From Streptomyces sp. NBC_00287 (GTDB taxonomy: Bacteria; Actinomycetota; Actinomycetes; Streptomycetales; Streptomycetaceae), in the NCBI RefSeq assembly GCF_036173105.1, contig NZ_CP108053.1, positions 8,432,001 to 8,496,000 of the forward strand: 64,000 nucleotides of DNA. The letters run 5' to 3'. How positions within the stretch are numbered: position 1 is the first letter of the stretch; the number at the start of each line of letters is the position of its first letter. Positions 1-8,346 of the stretch are shown here, one piece after another. The position numbers and the translations under genes are program-made. The notes under the pieces were generated by a model. The model ran no database searches, was not told where the DNA came from, and saw only the letters and a list, made by a program, of their open reading frames with translations.

Positions 1-1077
1 TCGCCGAACTGGGCTTCGCCCCACGGGTCGTCGGCCACCACGCCGAGCGGGACCTGTCCACGACCGTCCTGGGCGTGCCCACCGCGCTGCCTGTGCTCAT
101 CTCGCCGACCGGCGTGCAGGCCGTCGACCCCGACGGGGAGGTGGCCGTGGCCCGGGCCGCCGCGAGCCGGGGCGTCGTCATGGGGCTGAGTTCGTTCGCG
201 AGCAGGCCGGTCGAGGAAGTGGCCGACGCCCAGCCGGACTTCTTCTTCCAGCTGTACTGGAGCGGCACCCGCGAGGCGATGGCACGACGTATGGACCGGG
301 CCAGGGCCGCCGGGGCCAAGGCGCTCATCGTCACCCTCGACTGGTCCTTCTCCCACGGCCGCGACTGGGGCAGCCCGGCCGTCCCCGACAAGCTCGACCT
401 CAAGACCGCTCTGCGGTTCGCGCCCGACGTGCTGCCCCCGGCCCGCCTGGCTGTGGAAATACGCCAGATCCGGCCGCCTCCCCGACCTCACCGTGCCCAA
501 CATGAGCGTTCCCGGCGGCACGGCGCCCACCTTCTTCGGCGCCTACGGCGAGTGGATGCAGACCACGCCCCCGACCTGGGAGGACGTCAAGTGGCTGTGC
601 GAGGAATGGGGCGGCCCCTTCCTCCTCAAGGGGGTGACCCGGGTCGACGACGCCAAGCGGGCCGTCGACGCAGGGGTGACGGCCCTGTCCGTCTCCAACC
701 ACGGCGGCAACAACCTGGACACCACCCCCGCCACCATCCGCGTCCTCCCCTCCATCGCGGAGGCGGTCGGCAACCAGATCGAGGTCCTGCTGGACGGCGG
801 TGTCCGGCGCGGCGGCGACGTGGCGAAGGCGCTCGCCCTCGGCGCCCGCGCCGTCCTGATCGGCCGCGCCTACCTCTGGGGTCTGGCGGCGAACGGACAG
901 GCCGGTGTCGAGAACGTGCTGGACATCCTGCGCGGCGGGCTCGACTCGGCGGTCCTGGGCCTCGGGCACTCGTCCGTGCACGAGTTGGGGCCCGAGGACC
1001 TGGTGATACCGCCGGGCTTCGCACTGACCTTGGGCGGCGGGGACATACCAACGGCCCGCCCCGCACCGGTCGCCTGA
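1..1077 (+). pseudogene. mftD: Pre-mycofactocin synthase MftD, 5'-partial and frameshifted
   Basis: This is an FMN-dependent alpha-hydroxyacid-oxidase-fold protein. In mycofactocin maturation MftD oxidatively deaminates the Val-Tyr-derived intermediate. Reading frame 3 is open from base 3 with family segments such as GVPTALPVLISPTGVQ and LIVTLDWSFSHGRDWG. Near 435-447 (a C/G-rich tract) the homology jumps to frame 1, where WLWKYARSGRLPDLTVPNMS continues through SNHGGNNLD and LLDGGVRRGGDVAKAL to the TGA at 1075-1077. One extra base explains the shift. It could be a true inactivating mutation or a sequencing error. The start lies outside the window. mftE follows after a 2-nt gap, which fixes the identity. 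Confidence 0.88.
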
Positions 1078-1079
1078 CC

Positions 1080-1814
1080 ATGGCCGCGCTTCGAGCCCTG
1101 GCCGACGCCGTCTGGCCGGCTGTCCCGTCCGGTGCGCTCGTCCTGGTGCCGGTCGGGTCCACGGAGCAGCACGGCCCGCATCTGCCGCTCGACACGGACA
1201 CGGTGATTGCGCGCGCCGTGGCGCGAACGGCGGCGGAGGCGCTGGCCCCGCGAACACTCGTGGCACCGCCGATGGCGTACGGCGCCAGCGGAGAACACGC
1301 GCACTTCCCGGGGACCGTCTCGATCGGGCACGAAGCGCTGCTCGCGGTGATTGTGGAGCTGGCTCGCTCGCTGTCCCTGTGGGCGGGCCGCGTCGTCTTC
1401 GTCAACGGGCACGGCGGCAACACCGCCACCCTCGACACGGCCCTCGGACTACTGCGTGCCGAGGGCCACGACGTCGCCTGGACCGGCTGCGAGGTACCCG
1501 GCGGCGACGCGCACGCCGGCAGTACGGAGACCTCCGTACTGCTGCACCTGGCACCGGAACGCGTACGACTGGACGCCGCCGTCGCCGGTGACACCCGACC
1601 GCTGGCCGTCCTCCTGCCGGACCTGATAGCCCGCGGTGTCCGCGCCGTCTCGCCCACGGGCGTACTCGGCGACCCCGCCGGGGCCTCGGCCGAGGAGGGC
1701 CGCCGGGCGATGGAGTCGATGGTGTCCGCCACGGTCCGCCGGATCACCGCGTGGACCGTTGACGGCCGGGGCCGCCTCGCCGATCCGGCACACCCGAGGG
1801 TCGTACGCCGATGA
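1080..1814 (+). CDS. mftE: Mycofactocin precursor peptide peptidase MftE (creatininase family)
   Basis: This is a metal-dependent amidohydrolase of the creatininase fold. In mycofactocin synthesis MftE releases the C-terminal modified Val-Tyr dipeptide from the MftA precursor. Visible family motifs are GSTEQHGPHLPLDTD near residues 27-40, NGHGGN near residue 110 and DAHAGSTETS near residue 140; the His/Glu/Asp residues in them form the usual two-metal site. The ATG at 1080 is 2 nt after the mftD stop and the stop overlaps mftF (ATGA), so the three are translationally coupled. Length, about 244 residues, is normal. The same frame is open upstream only because mftD's frameshift puts it there. 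Confidence 0.9.
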   Translation: MAALRALADAVWPAVPSGALVLVPVGSTEQHGPHLPLDTDTVIARAVARTAAEALAPRTLVAPPMAYGASGEHAHFPGTVSIGHEALLAVIVELARSLSLWAGRVVFVNGHGGNTATLDTALGLLRAEGHDVAWTGCEVPGGDAHAGSTETSVLLHLAPERVRLDAAVAGDTRPLAVLLPDLIARGVRAVSPTGVLGDPAGASAEEGRRAMESMVSATVRRITAWTVDGRGRLADPAHPRVVRR

Positions 1815-3196
1815 CGCTTCCTCTCGGCTTCGTGGTCGAACTCGACCGCCACACGCGCGTGGTCGACGGCGGCCGGGCGCTCCTCGGCGGGTTCCCGACC
1901 CGGCTGCTGCGGCTGACCCCGCGGGCCCGGCGGCTCCTCGTCGACCGGACCCTCCCGGTACGGGACGCGGCGGGCGCGCTTCTCGCGGACCGGCTGCTGG
2001 AGTGCGGCATGGCCCACCCCGTCGCCGCCTCGCTCCCGGCGCCCGACGATCCCCGCTACACGGTCGTGGTGCCGGTCCGGGACCGTCCGCGTCAACTGGA
2101 CCGTCTGCTGCGGAGCATCGGCGCGGACCCTCCCGTGATCGTGGTCGACGACGCCTCACGGCACCCGGCGGCGGTGGCCGCCGTCGCCGCCCAGCACGGT
2201 GCCCGGCTGGTCGCTCTGGCCGCCAACGTCGGCCCCGCCGGCGCGCGCAACGCCGGGCTCCGTCTCGTCACCACCCCGTACGTGGTCTTCGCCGACTCCG
2301 ACATCGTGCTGGACCCCGACACGGTTCCGACTTTGCTGAGGCACTTCGCCGACCCCCGGGTCGCCATGGCCGTCCCCCGCATCACCGGTCTGCTCACCGC
2401 CGCCACGACCTGGATCGAACGGTACGAGAACGCCCGGTCCTCGCTCGACCTCGGCGCCCACCCCGCCTCGGTGCGCCCCGGCACCCCCGTCTCCTGGGCC
2501 TCCTCGGCCTGCGTCGTGGCGCGGGTCGACGCGCTGGCGGAAGGCTTCGACGAGGGCATGAGGGTCGGGGAGGACGTCGACCTGTGCTGGCGGATCGTAG
2601 AGGCGGGCCGACGCGTGCGGTACGAGCCCGCTGTCCGGGCCGCTCACGAGCATCGCGTGCGCGTAGGGGACTGGTTCCTGCGCAAGGCCGTGTACGGCAC
2701 CGGGGCCCAGCCCCTCGCCCAGCGGCACCCCGAGTTCATCGCCCCCGCTGTTTTCGCCCCGTGGAGCACGGCGTTCGCCGTCGCGCTGCTCGCCCAGCGG
2801 CGCTGGTCGGTTCCGGCCGCGTGGGCCGTCCTCGGCGTCGTCACCGTGCGCATCGCCCGCAAGCTCGACGGCACCCGTCACCCGTACCGCCTGGCCGCGC
2901 GTCTCACCGCCAACGGCGCGCTCGGCACCCTGGCCCAGACCTCCGCGCTGCTGACCCGCCACTGGTGGCCGCTGGCGGTCGTCGGCTGCATGGGCTCCCG
3001 CCGATTGCGCAGGGCCACGGCGGTCGCCGCTTTGGCCGACATCGCACTTGAATACCGGCGCGATCGCACCCCTCTGGATCCCCTCCGCTACGGCATCGCC
3101 CGCCGCCTGGACGACCTCGCCTACGGGGCCGGCGTATGGTTCTCGGCCCTGAAGGCCCGCTCCGTCGCCGCGCTACGCCCCCGAGTCACGCGCTGA
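1811..3196 (+). CDS. mftF: Mycofactocin glycosyltransferase MftF (GT2)
   Basis: This is a family-2 glycosyltransferase that builds the beta-1,4-glucan tail on mycofactocin. The protein has 461 residues. A short N-terminal domain is followed by the GT-A core: TVVVPVRDRPRQLDRLL, then VIVVDDAS, the VVFADSDIV metal-binding DSD near residue 160, SSACVVARVDAL, and GEDVDLCWR, the catalytic acid region near residue 255. Hydrophobic stretches in the last third (FAVALLAQ, WAVLGVVTV, WWPLAVVGCM) suggest membrane association. It overlaps mftE by 4 nt and is the last gene of the cluster here. The usual mftA/B/C genes would lie upstream, outside the window. Confidence 0.9.
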   Translation: MTLPLGFVVELDRHTRVVDGGRALLGGFPTRLLRLTPRARRLLVDRTLPVRDAAGALLADRLLECGMAHPVAASLPAPDDPRYTVVVPVRDRPRQLDRLLRSIGADPPVIVVDDASRHPAAVAAVAAQHGARLVALAANVGPAGARNAGLRLVTTPYVVFADSDIVLDPDTVPTLLRHFADPRVAMAVPRITGLLTAATTWIERYENARSSLDLGAHPASVRPGTPVSWASSACVVARVDALAEGFDEGMRVGEDVDLCWRIVEAGRRVRYEPAVRAAHEHRVRVGDWFLRKAVYGTGAQPLAQRHPEFIAPAVFAPWSTAFAVALLAQRRWSVPAAWAVLGVVTVRIARKLDGTRHPYRLAARLTANGALGTLAQTSALLTRHWWPLAVVGCMGSRRLRRATAVAALADIALEYRRDRTPLDPLRYGIARRLDDLAYGAGVWFSALKARSVAALRPRVTR

Positions 3197-3232
3197 AGCG
3201 GCCTGGGCGACCCTGGCGAAGTCAGCTGCGGT

Positions 3233-3300
3233 AGGGCAGCGCCCCGAAGGAGCGCGGGGAACTGCGCGACCAGCCAAAGAACACCCGCAGACGACCGCGG
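3233..3300. repeat. Streptomyces-type intergenic hairpin repeat downstream of mftF
   Basis: A hairpin at 3239-3255 (GCGCCCC, GAA, then GGAGCGC) is followed by GCGGGGAACTGCGCGACCAG and a CCGCAGACGA segment. This arrangement resembles a sequence that recurs in intergenic regions of many Streptomyces genomes. Lying after mftF, it probably also ends transcription. The match is from memory of the family and is not a computed alignment. Confidence 0.5.
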
Positions 3301-3437
3301 CCCTCCCAGCGGAGCGCCCTGTCCCGGTCAGCGGAAAGCGGTCAGCGGGTGCTGGTCCCACGCCCCGACACTGTCACCATCCCGCCGCCGACAACGCGCG
3401 GCACATGCGATGGATGAGTCACCAGGAGGTGTGCGGC

Positions 3438-4618
3438 GTGACGCATGAAGTGGTCGGCCGTGTCGAGGAGCTGGGTGCCGAACTGGCCGCACTCGCAGAC
3501 GAGAACGAGTCACTCGGCAAGTTGAGCGACAGGACCGTCGAACTGGTCCGTTCCGCGGGGGTCATCCGGCTCCTGCAGCCCAAGGAGTTCGGCGGATTCG
3601 GCGCTCATCCCCGGGACTTCGCGGCAGCCGTGATGGCGGTCGCGCGGCATGACGGAGCCGCGGGCTGGGTGTGCGGTGTCGTCGGGGTGCACCCCTGGGA
3701 GCTGGCGCAGATGGATTCCCGGCTCGCGCACGAGGTCTGGGACGACGACCCCGACACCTGGATCGCCTCGCCGTACATGCCCAACGGCATCGCCGAGCCG
3801 GTGGACGGCGGCTATGTCCTCAGCGGACGCTGGCCGTTCTCCTCGGGCAGCGACCACTGCCGCTGGGACTTCCTCGGCGCGCTCGTCGGGAACGGCCGGG
3901 GCAAGCCCGCCGAGCCCATCACGGTCATGCACGTGGTGCTGCCTCGCTCGGACTACGAGATCATCGACGGCACCTGGGACGTGATCGGCCTCGCGGGCAC
4001 CGGCAGCAAGGACGTCGTCGTCGACAAGGCGTTCATCCCCGAGTACCGCACGATCAGGCAGGAGGCGGTCCAGGAGGGCGCGGCCGCGGAGGCGGTCGGG
4101 CTGACCGACACGCTGTACAAGCTGCCCTTCAGCTCGATGTTCCCGCTCGGCATCACCGCCGCTGTCATCGGCATCTGCGAGGGCGCGCTCGCCGTCCACC
4201 TGGCCCAGCAGAAGGACCGGGTCGCCGTGACCGGCGTCCAGGTGCGCGACGACCCGTACGTCCTCTACGCCGCCGGCGAGGCCGCCGCCGAGATCGCCGC
4301 CTCAAGGGTCCAACTCATCGACGGCATCAGCCGGTTGTACGACCTGATCGAGGCCGGCCAGCCGGTGACCCTGGAGGACCGGGCGAACGTACGGCGCAAT
4401 CAGGTCCGTTGTGCTGGTGGGCCGTCTCTGCCCTGGACGAGATCTTCGCGCGGTCCGGCGGCAACGCGATCCGCCGCAACAACCCGATCCAGCGGTTCTG
4501 GCGGGACGCCCACGTCGGACTCCAGCACATGATCCACGTCCCCGGCTCGGCGTACCACGCCAACGCCCTGGCGCAGATGGGACTTGAGCTGCCCGAGCCG
4601 ATGCGCATCCTGATATGA
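3438..4618 (+). pseudogene. HsaA-like flavin-dependent monooxygenase, frameshifted near its 3' end
   Basis: This has the acyl-CoA-dehydrogenase fold of group D flavin monooxygenases (HsaA / HpaB-like oxygenases) that use FMNH2 or FADH2 from a separate reductase. Frame 0 gives the N-terminal helices (GVIRLLQPKEFGGFGAHP), the beta domain (VLSGRWPFSSGSDHCRWDFLG, GLAGTGSKDVVVD) and most of the C-terminal bundle. After QVRCA near 4413 the homology moves to frame 2 (WWAVSALDEIFARSGGNAIR to ELPEPMRILI, TGA at 4618). One missing base in the TGCTGGTGG stretch explains this. I chose the GTG at 3438 because AGGAGG precedes it. The stop overlaps the reductase start (ATGA). Unless this is a read error, the flavin-site C-terminus is lost. 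Confidence 0.8.
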
Positions 4619-5187
4619 GCGACGGCGTGACGCACTCCCGGACGGCGAACGTGGACGCGATCGACGGGCGGCAGTTCCGCGACGTCCTTGGCAACTTCCC
4701 CACCAGCGTGGTCGCCGTCACCACCACGGACGCCGAGGAACGGCCGCACGGCATGATCGTCGGCACCTTCACGTCCGTGTCACTGGACCCGCCGCTGGTG
4801 TCCTTCCTGGCGGACCGCTCCTCCACGACCCTGCGGACGATCAGGGCCGCGGGCCGGTTCTGCGCCAACGCGCTCGCGGGCAACCAGGAACGGCTGTCGC
4901 GGAAGCTGGCGACCGGTCCGGCCGGTCAGCGGTTCGAGGGCACCACCTGGCAGGCGTCCCCCCTGGGCAATCCCGTCCTTGACGGAATCGTCGCGTGGGT
5001 CGACTGCACGGTGGAGCAGATCGTCGAGATCGGTGATCACTTGTTGGTCGTCGGGCGGGTCCATGACCTGCGCGTCGAGTCGTTGAAGACCCCGCTGCTG
5101 TTCTTCCGGGGCGGGTACGGCGACTACCTGTCGAACGCGGCGCAGCTGCTCGACAGGCTCGTCGGCTGGGACGAGATCGGCCGGTAG
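4615..5187 (+). CDS. Flavin reductase, partner of the upstream monooxygenase (HsaB-like)
   Basis: This is a short-chain flavin:NAD(P)H reductase of the FMN-binding split-barrel family (190 residues). It supplies reduced flavin to a two-component monooxygenase. Family segments are FRDVLGNFPTSVVAVTT, the flavin-binding GMIVGTFTSVSLDPPLVSFL, RFCANALAGNQERLS, and the terminal FFRGGYGDY. The start overlaps the oxygenase stop by 4 nt, so both were made together. The pair resembles HsaAB/HpaBC-type systems acting on phenolic or steroid-ring substrates; the actual substrate cannot be read from sequence. This gene is intact although its oxygenase partner is frameshifted. Confidence 0.82.
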   Translation: MSDGVTHSRTANVDAIDGRQFRDVLGNFPTSVVAVTTTDAEERPHGMIVGTFTSVSLDPPLVSFLADRSSTTLRTIRAAGRFCANALAGNQERLSRKLATGPAGQRFEGTTWQASPLGNPVLDGIVAWVDCTVEQIVEIGDHLLVVGRVHDLRVESLKTPLLFFRGGYGDYLSNAAQLLDRLVGWDEIGR

Positions 5188-5216
5188 ACACCGGCCTGCA
5201 GAAAACGGAGCCGCAG

Positions 5217-5918
5217 ATGAAGAACGACCTCTACATAAGATTGCAGCGCTGGTCGGCGTGGTGCGGAGTCATCCTGTTCGTGGGATTCTTCGCCGCCTTC
5301 GCCGTGGGTCACCTCACCCCGCCGATGAGTCCGACGGAGAGCCCCGAGGACATCGTCGCCTTCCTCAAGGACCACCGCACCGGCATCCTCACCTGTGTCG
5401 CCCTGATGGTCCTGCTCGTCCCGTTCGAATACCCGTACGTCGTCGTGACGAGCATGCAGATGCGCCGTGTCGAGGGCGGCTGGGGCCTGCTCTCCATGAT
5501 CCAGCTCACCACGGGCGTGGTCGCCCCGCTCGGGTTCTTCTTCCCGCTCGCGATCCTCGCTGCCGCGGCTTACCGACCGGAGATCCACTCTCCCGACGTG
5601 CTGTCCGCGATGACCGACACCTTCTGGCTGATGTTCGTGGGCAACGCCTGCATCTTCGTGCTGCAGGTCTGGTCGATCGGGTACATGTCGTTCATCGATC
5701 ACAAGCGCGCCAAGCCGGTCTTCCCCCGCTGGTACGGCTGGCTCAGCATGGTGCTGGGGGTGCTGCTCATCCCGGGCGCCTTCGTCTTCCTCAACCGATT
5801 GTCTCTCGGCATCGCCGTCGAATCGGTCCGACCGGGCACATGCGCGTATTCAGCAGTCCGTGCTCGGCGCGGCATCGCAGGCGCCGCCGTGGGCGGTGCG
5901 GACGCGGGCCAGGAGTGA
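5217..5918 (+). CDS. Multi-pass membrane protein of unknown function with an odd C-terminus
   Basis: The first 195 residues hold four or five membrane segments (CGVILFVGFFAAFAVG, GILTCVALMVLLVPF, VVAPLGFFFPLAILAAAAY, LMFVGNACIFVLQVW, WLSMVLGVLLIPGAFVFL), with charged loops and conserved-looking PESPEDIVAFLKDHRTG-type spacing. A GGAGCCGCAG stretch precedes the ATG and the gene follows the flavin reductase by 29 nt. After FVFLN the sequence becomes low-complexity (SAVRARRGIAGAAVGGADAG) and runs 69 nt into the 3' end of the convergent marR gene. A last membrane helix would be expected there, so the 3' end is probably truncated. I do not recognise a function. Confidence 0.6.
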   Translation: MKNDLYIRLQRWSAWCGVILFVGFFAAFAVGHLTPPMSPTESPEDIVAFLKDHRTGILTCVALMVLLVPFEYPYVVVTSMQMRRVEGGWGLLSMIQLTTGVVAPLGFFFPLAILAAAAYRPEIHSPDVLSAMTDTFWLMFVGNACIFVLQVWSIGYMSFIDHKRAKPVFPRWYGWLSMVLGVLLIPGAFVFLNRLSLGIAVESVRPGTCAYSAVRARRGIAGAAVGGADAGQE

Positions 5919-6377
5919 GTGCAGGGTGTCGCGCTCCTGCGGGTTGAGGTCGGCGAAGAGCTCGTCCTCGACGCGGCCGATGGCGGCGTCAAGTTTGGTG
6001 ACGGCAGCCGCGCCCGCTTCGGTGATCTCGACAATGTGACGGCGGCGGTCGGCTGGGTCCCGGCGCCGTCGCACCAGGTCACGGTCCTCCAGCGCGTTGA
6101 GCAGAGCGACCAGGACGCTGGGGTCCACGCTCAGCCGGGCGCCGAGGTCGCGCTGGCCGAGCTGACCGCCGTCGAGGTGCATGAGCACGATGGCGTGGCG
6201 GGGGGTGACCCCGGAGGCGGTGAGCGCCTCACGGATCCAGGCCTCGGTGACGCCACCGTGCCGCGCCAGGAGCAGAGAGAGGCGGGACTCCGGGCCGGCG
6301 GATTCGCAGGCGTCGTCGCCGGGGGAGCTGACGGGAGTGCTGGTGGCGGGGGCGGTGCCGCCGGGTCGTCGTGCCAT
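5850..6377 (-). CDS. MarR-family transcriptional regulator
   Basis: A winged-helix regulator of 175 residues. The N-terminal 25 residues are low-complexity. The MarR core runs from LSLLLARHGGVTEAWIREAL through the recognition helix region LGARLSVDPSVLVALLNALEDRDLV, followed by the wing RRRRDPADRRRHIVEITEAG, the classic MarR signature. The C-terminal helices (LFADLNPQERDTLHSLLARV) form the dimer interface. It is transcribed away from the DoxX-like gene at 6521, its likely target; the 143-nt gap holds the shared promoter region, but I see no clear operator. Ligand unknown. Its 3' end overlaps the membrane gene at 5217-5918. Confidence 0.85.
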   Translation of the reverse strand: MARRPGGTAPATSTPVSSPGDDACESAGPESRLSLLLARHGGVTEAWIREALTASGVTPRHAIVLMHLDGGQLGQRDLGARLSVDPSVLVALLNALEDRDLVRRRRDPADRRRHIVEITEAGAAAVTKLDAAIGRVEDELFADLNPQERDTLHSLLARVRTAHGGACDAAPSTDC

Positions 6378-6520
6378 GGCTCGACCATAGCAAGCCGGGG
6401 ATGATCGGTTGTCATTAATCGTTGAAGCACTTACATTATCCGCTGCGGCTCATCGTTTGCCGCGCCGCGTTCGTGGACCGATCGGCGGTCCCGTCCCCGT
6501 TTCCCCCTCTGGAGTTCTCC

Positions 6521-6871
6521 GTGTTCATCGCGTATGTCGTCCTCGCCGTCCTGCTGTCCCTGCTGTTGCTCGTGTCCGCCCGTGGCGACATCACCCGCGA
6601 CCCGAAGATCACGGAAGGGCTCAAGGCGGTCGGGGTGCCCGACAGCTGGTTGCTGCCGCTCGGCCTCGTCAAGATCGCGGGCGCGCTGGGGCTGCTCGCC
6701 GGCATCGCCTACCGGCCGCTGGGCATCGCGGCGGCGATCGGCGTCGTCCTCTACTTCCTGGGCGCCGTGATCACGCACGTCCGGGCGGGCGACAAGAAGG
6801 GGGTCGGCACGCCGGCCGTCATTATGATCGTTTCCGCAGCGCCGCTGGTGCTGGGCCTCGCAACGGTCTGA
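6521..6871 (+). CDS. DoxX-like membrane protein
   Basis: A 117-residue protein with four hydrophobic helices (MFIAYVVLAVLLSLLLLVSA, LPLGLVKIAGALGLLAGIAY, LGIAAAIGVVLYFLGAVITH, VIMIVSAAPLVLGLATV) and the DoxX-like feature GLKAVGVPDSWLLPLGLVKIAGALGLL. The frame is open from 6422, but the GTG at 6521 puts the first residue at the first helix, as in relatives; the upstream stretch is polar and unlike the family. Such proteins sit in the cytoplasmic membrane and often accompany redox or xenobiotic-responsive regulators; the exact activity is unknown. It is divergent from marR and ends before a strong hairpin. Confidence 0.75.
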   Translation: MFIAYVVLAVLLSLLLLVSARGDITRDPKITEGLKAVGVPDSWLLPLGLVKIAGALGLLAGIAYRPLGIAAAIGVVLYFLGAVITHVRAGDKKGVGTPAVIMIVSAAPLVLGLATV

Positions 6872-6914
6872 GGGTCCTCCACGATCGCGATCGGACGCGG
6901 GCAAGAAGGCGCCG

Positions 6915-6950
6915 GGCCGCTACGCGCGGGTACTCCCGCGGGTAGCGGCC
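6915..6950 (+). terminator. Hairpin terminator after the DoxX-like gene
   Basis: A perfect 9-bp inverted repeat, GGCCGCTAC (6915-6923) and GTAGCGGCC (6942-6950), encloses a second short stem CGCGGG/CCCGCG. It lies 44 nt after the stop, with no T-run, as is usual for Streptomyces terminators. The remaining bases up to 7124 hold nothing I recognise. Confidence 0.75.
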
Positions 6951-7124
6951 TCAGGACGCCGAGCCGGCTGCACTTTCTACCGCCGACCTTGCGGTTTCCG
7001 CCTCGGGCATCGTGCGGGGGTCAGGCACCGTGGCCGCTGCGGCGAGGTCGAGGTGGGAGGTCATGTCCAACATCGGCGTTGGTGGGCCGCCTCTGCCGGT
7101 AGAGACCGCCGGGCGGCACGCGGA

Positions 7125-8195
7125 TCAGCGTGCCGCCCAGCTGACCGTCTTGGTCTGCAGATACTCGTCGAGCCCGAATTCGCCCCACTCGCGGCCGAGT
7201 CCGCTCTGCTTGTACCCGCCGAACGCTGCCCGGGGGTTCACCCCCGCGGTGCCGCCGTTCAGGACGACGCCACCGGTCCGGATGCGGGACGCGATCTCGT
7301 ACGCGGTCACCGTGTCGGCGCTCCAGACGGCCGCGGACAGACCGTACGGGCTGTCGTTCGCGATCCGTACCGCCTCCTCCTCCGCGAGCCGCACCAGGTC
7401 CTCCAGCGCAGCGAACAGCTCGACACCGCGCGCGGCCACCCCGGAACGCTCCCGGCCGAGGCTGCTCATCGCCACCCGCCAGCCGTCGTTCACCCGGCCG
7501 ATCACGTTCGCGGCCGGGATCCGGACACCGTCGAGGAAGACCTCGTTGAAGTCGGTGGTCCCGGTGATCTCGCGCAACGGCCGGACCTCGACGCCCGGGC
7601 TGCGCATGTCCACTACGAGCGCCGTGATGCCCTTGTGCTTCGGGGCGTCGGGGTCGGTGCGCGCGAGCAGGTAACCCATGTCGGCATGGTGGCCGTTGGT
7701 CGTCCACACCTTCTGGCCGTCGACGACGAAGACCGCGTCGTCGCCCTCGCCCTCACGGCGCGCACGGGTGCGCAGCGCCGCCAGGTCGCTGCCCGCCTCC
7801 GGCTCGCTGAACAGCTGGCACCACACGTCCTCGCAGGTGCGGATGCGGGGCAGGAAGCGCGCCCGCTGTTCGTCGGTGCCGAAGTCGAGGAGGGCTGCCG
7901 AAGCGAGGGAGGCGGCGCCGACGGGCGGCCAGGTGCGGGCGCGGGCGATCTCCTCGGCGACCACGGACGGTTCGAGCGGGTGGGCGTCGGGCCGGCCGCC
8001 GTACTCGGCGGGCCAGTCGATCCCGAGGAGACCCGCGTCGTACAGCTTCGCGGTCCACTCCCGGATCGCCGGCATGAGCGTCAGCTCGGGTGCGCGCACC
8101 CCGGAGTGTGTCTTGACGCCGGGCGCGTGCTCCGCAACGAAGGCGCGCACTTTCCTCCGGAACGCTACGAGTTCGGGTGTGGGCTCCAGTCGCAT
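7125..8195 (-). pseudogene. In-frame chimera: acyl-CoA dehydrogenase N-terminus fused to aldehyde dehydrogenase C-terminus
   Basis: Residues 1 to about 270 are acyl-CoA dehydrogenase: MRLEPTPELVAFRRKVRAF, GLLGIDWPAEYGGR, the substrate/FAD motif CQLFSEPEAGSDLA, DGQKVWTTNGHHADMGYLLA, and NDGWRVAMSSLGRERSG. Near 7374-7388 the protein switches in frame to the end of an aldehyde dehydrogenase: EEEAVRIANDSPYGLSAAVW, RTGGVVLNGGTAGVNPRAAF, GGYKQSGLGREWGEFGLDEY. The dehydrogenase lacks its C-terminal helical bundle and catalytic Glu; the aldehyde dehydrogenase lacks its NAD domain and Cys. It is most simply the scar of a deletion joining two genes. I chose the ATG at 8195 because AAGGAG lies 9 nt upstream of it. 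Neither activity is likely. Confidence 0.85.
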
Positions 8196-8230
8196 CGCTG
8201 CCGGCTCCTTGGTCCTCATGCAAGCGATCT

Positions 8231-8244
8231 CTAAATGAGGGTAC
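8231..8244 (-). promoter_or_regulatory. Candidate operator upstream of the chimeric dehydrogenase gene
   Basis: On the minus strand this reads GTACCCTCATTTAG. A similar word, GTATACTCAATAAG, lies at 9847-9860 in front of the truncated acyl-CoA dehydrogenase; 10 of 14 positions agree. Between them sits a GntR/FadR-type regulator gene, so both may be its binding sites. This is inference from two copies only. Confidence 0.4.
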
Positions 8245-8346
8245 TCTAATCGGGCGACTGGTCCTGTTGCCAGAGGGCTCGCACGCCTCCTGCCTCGGTG
8301 GCGAATAGACTGGGGATCCGCAATATCCCCTCAGAGGAGTTGGCCC

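Noticed and set aside
626..2095. 489-codon open frame on the minus strand across mftD/mftE
   Set aside because: It is antisense to recognisable mft genes and reads as Arg/Pro/Gly-rich nonsense, as expected from high-GC third positions.
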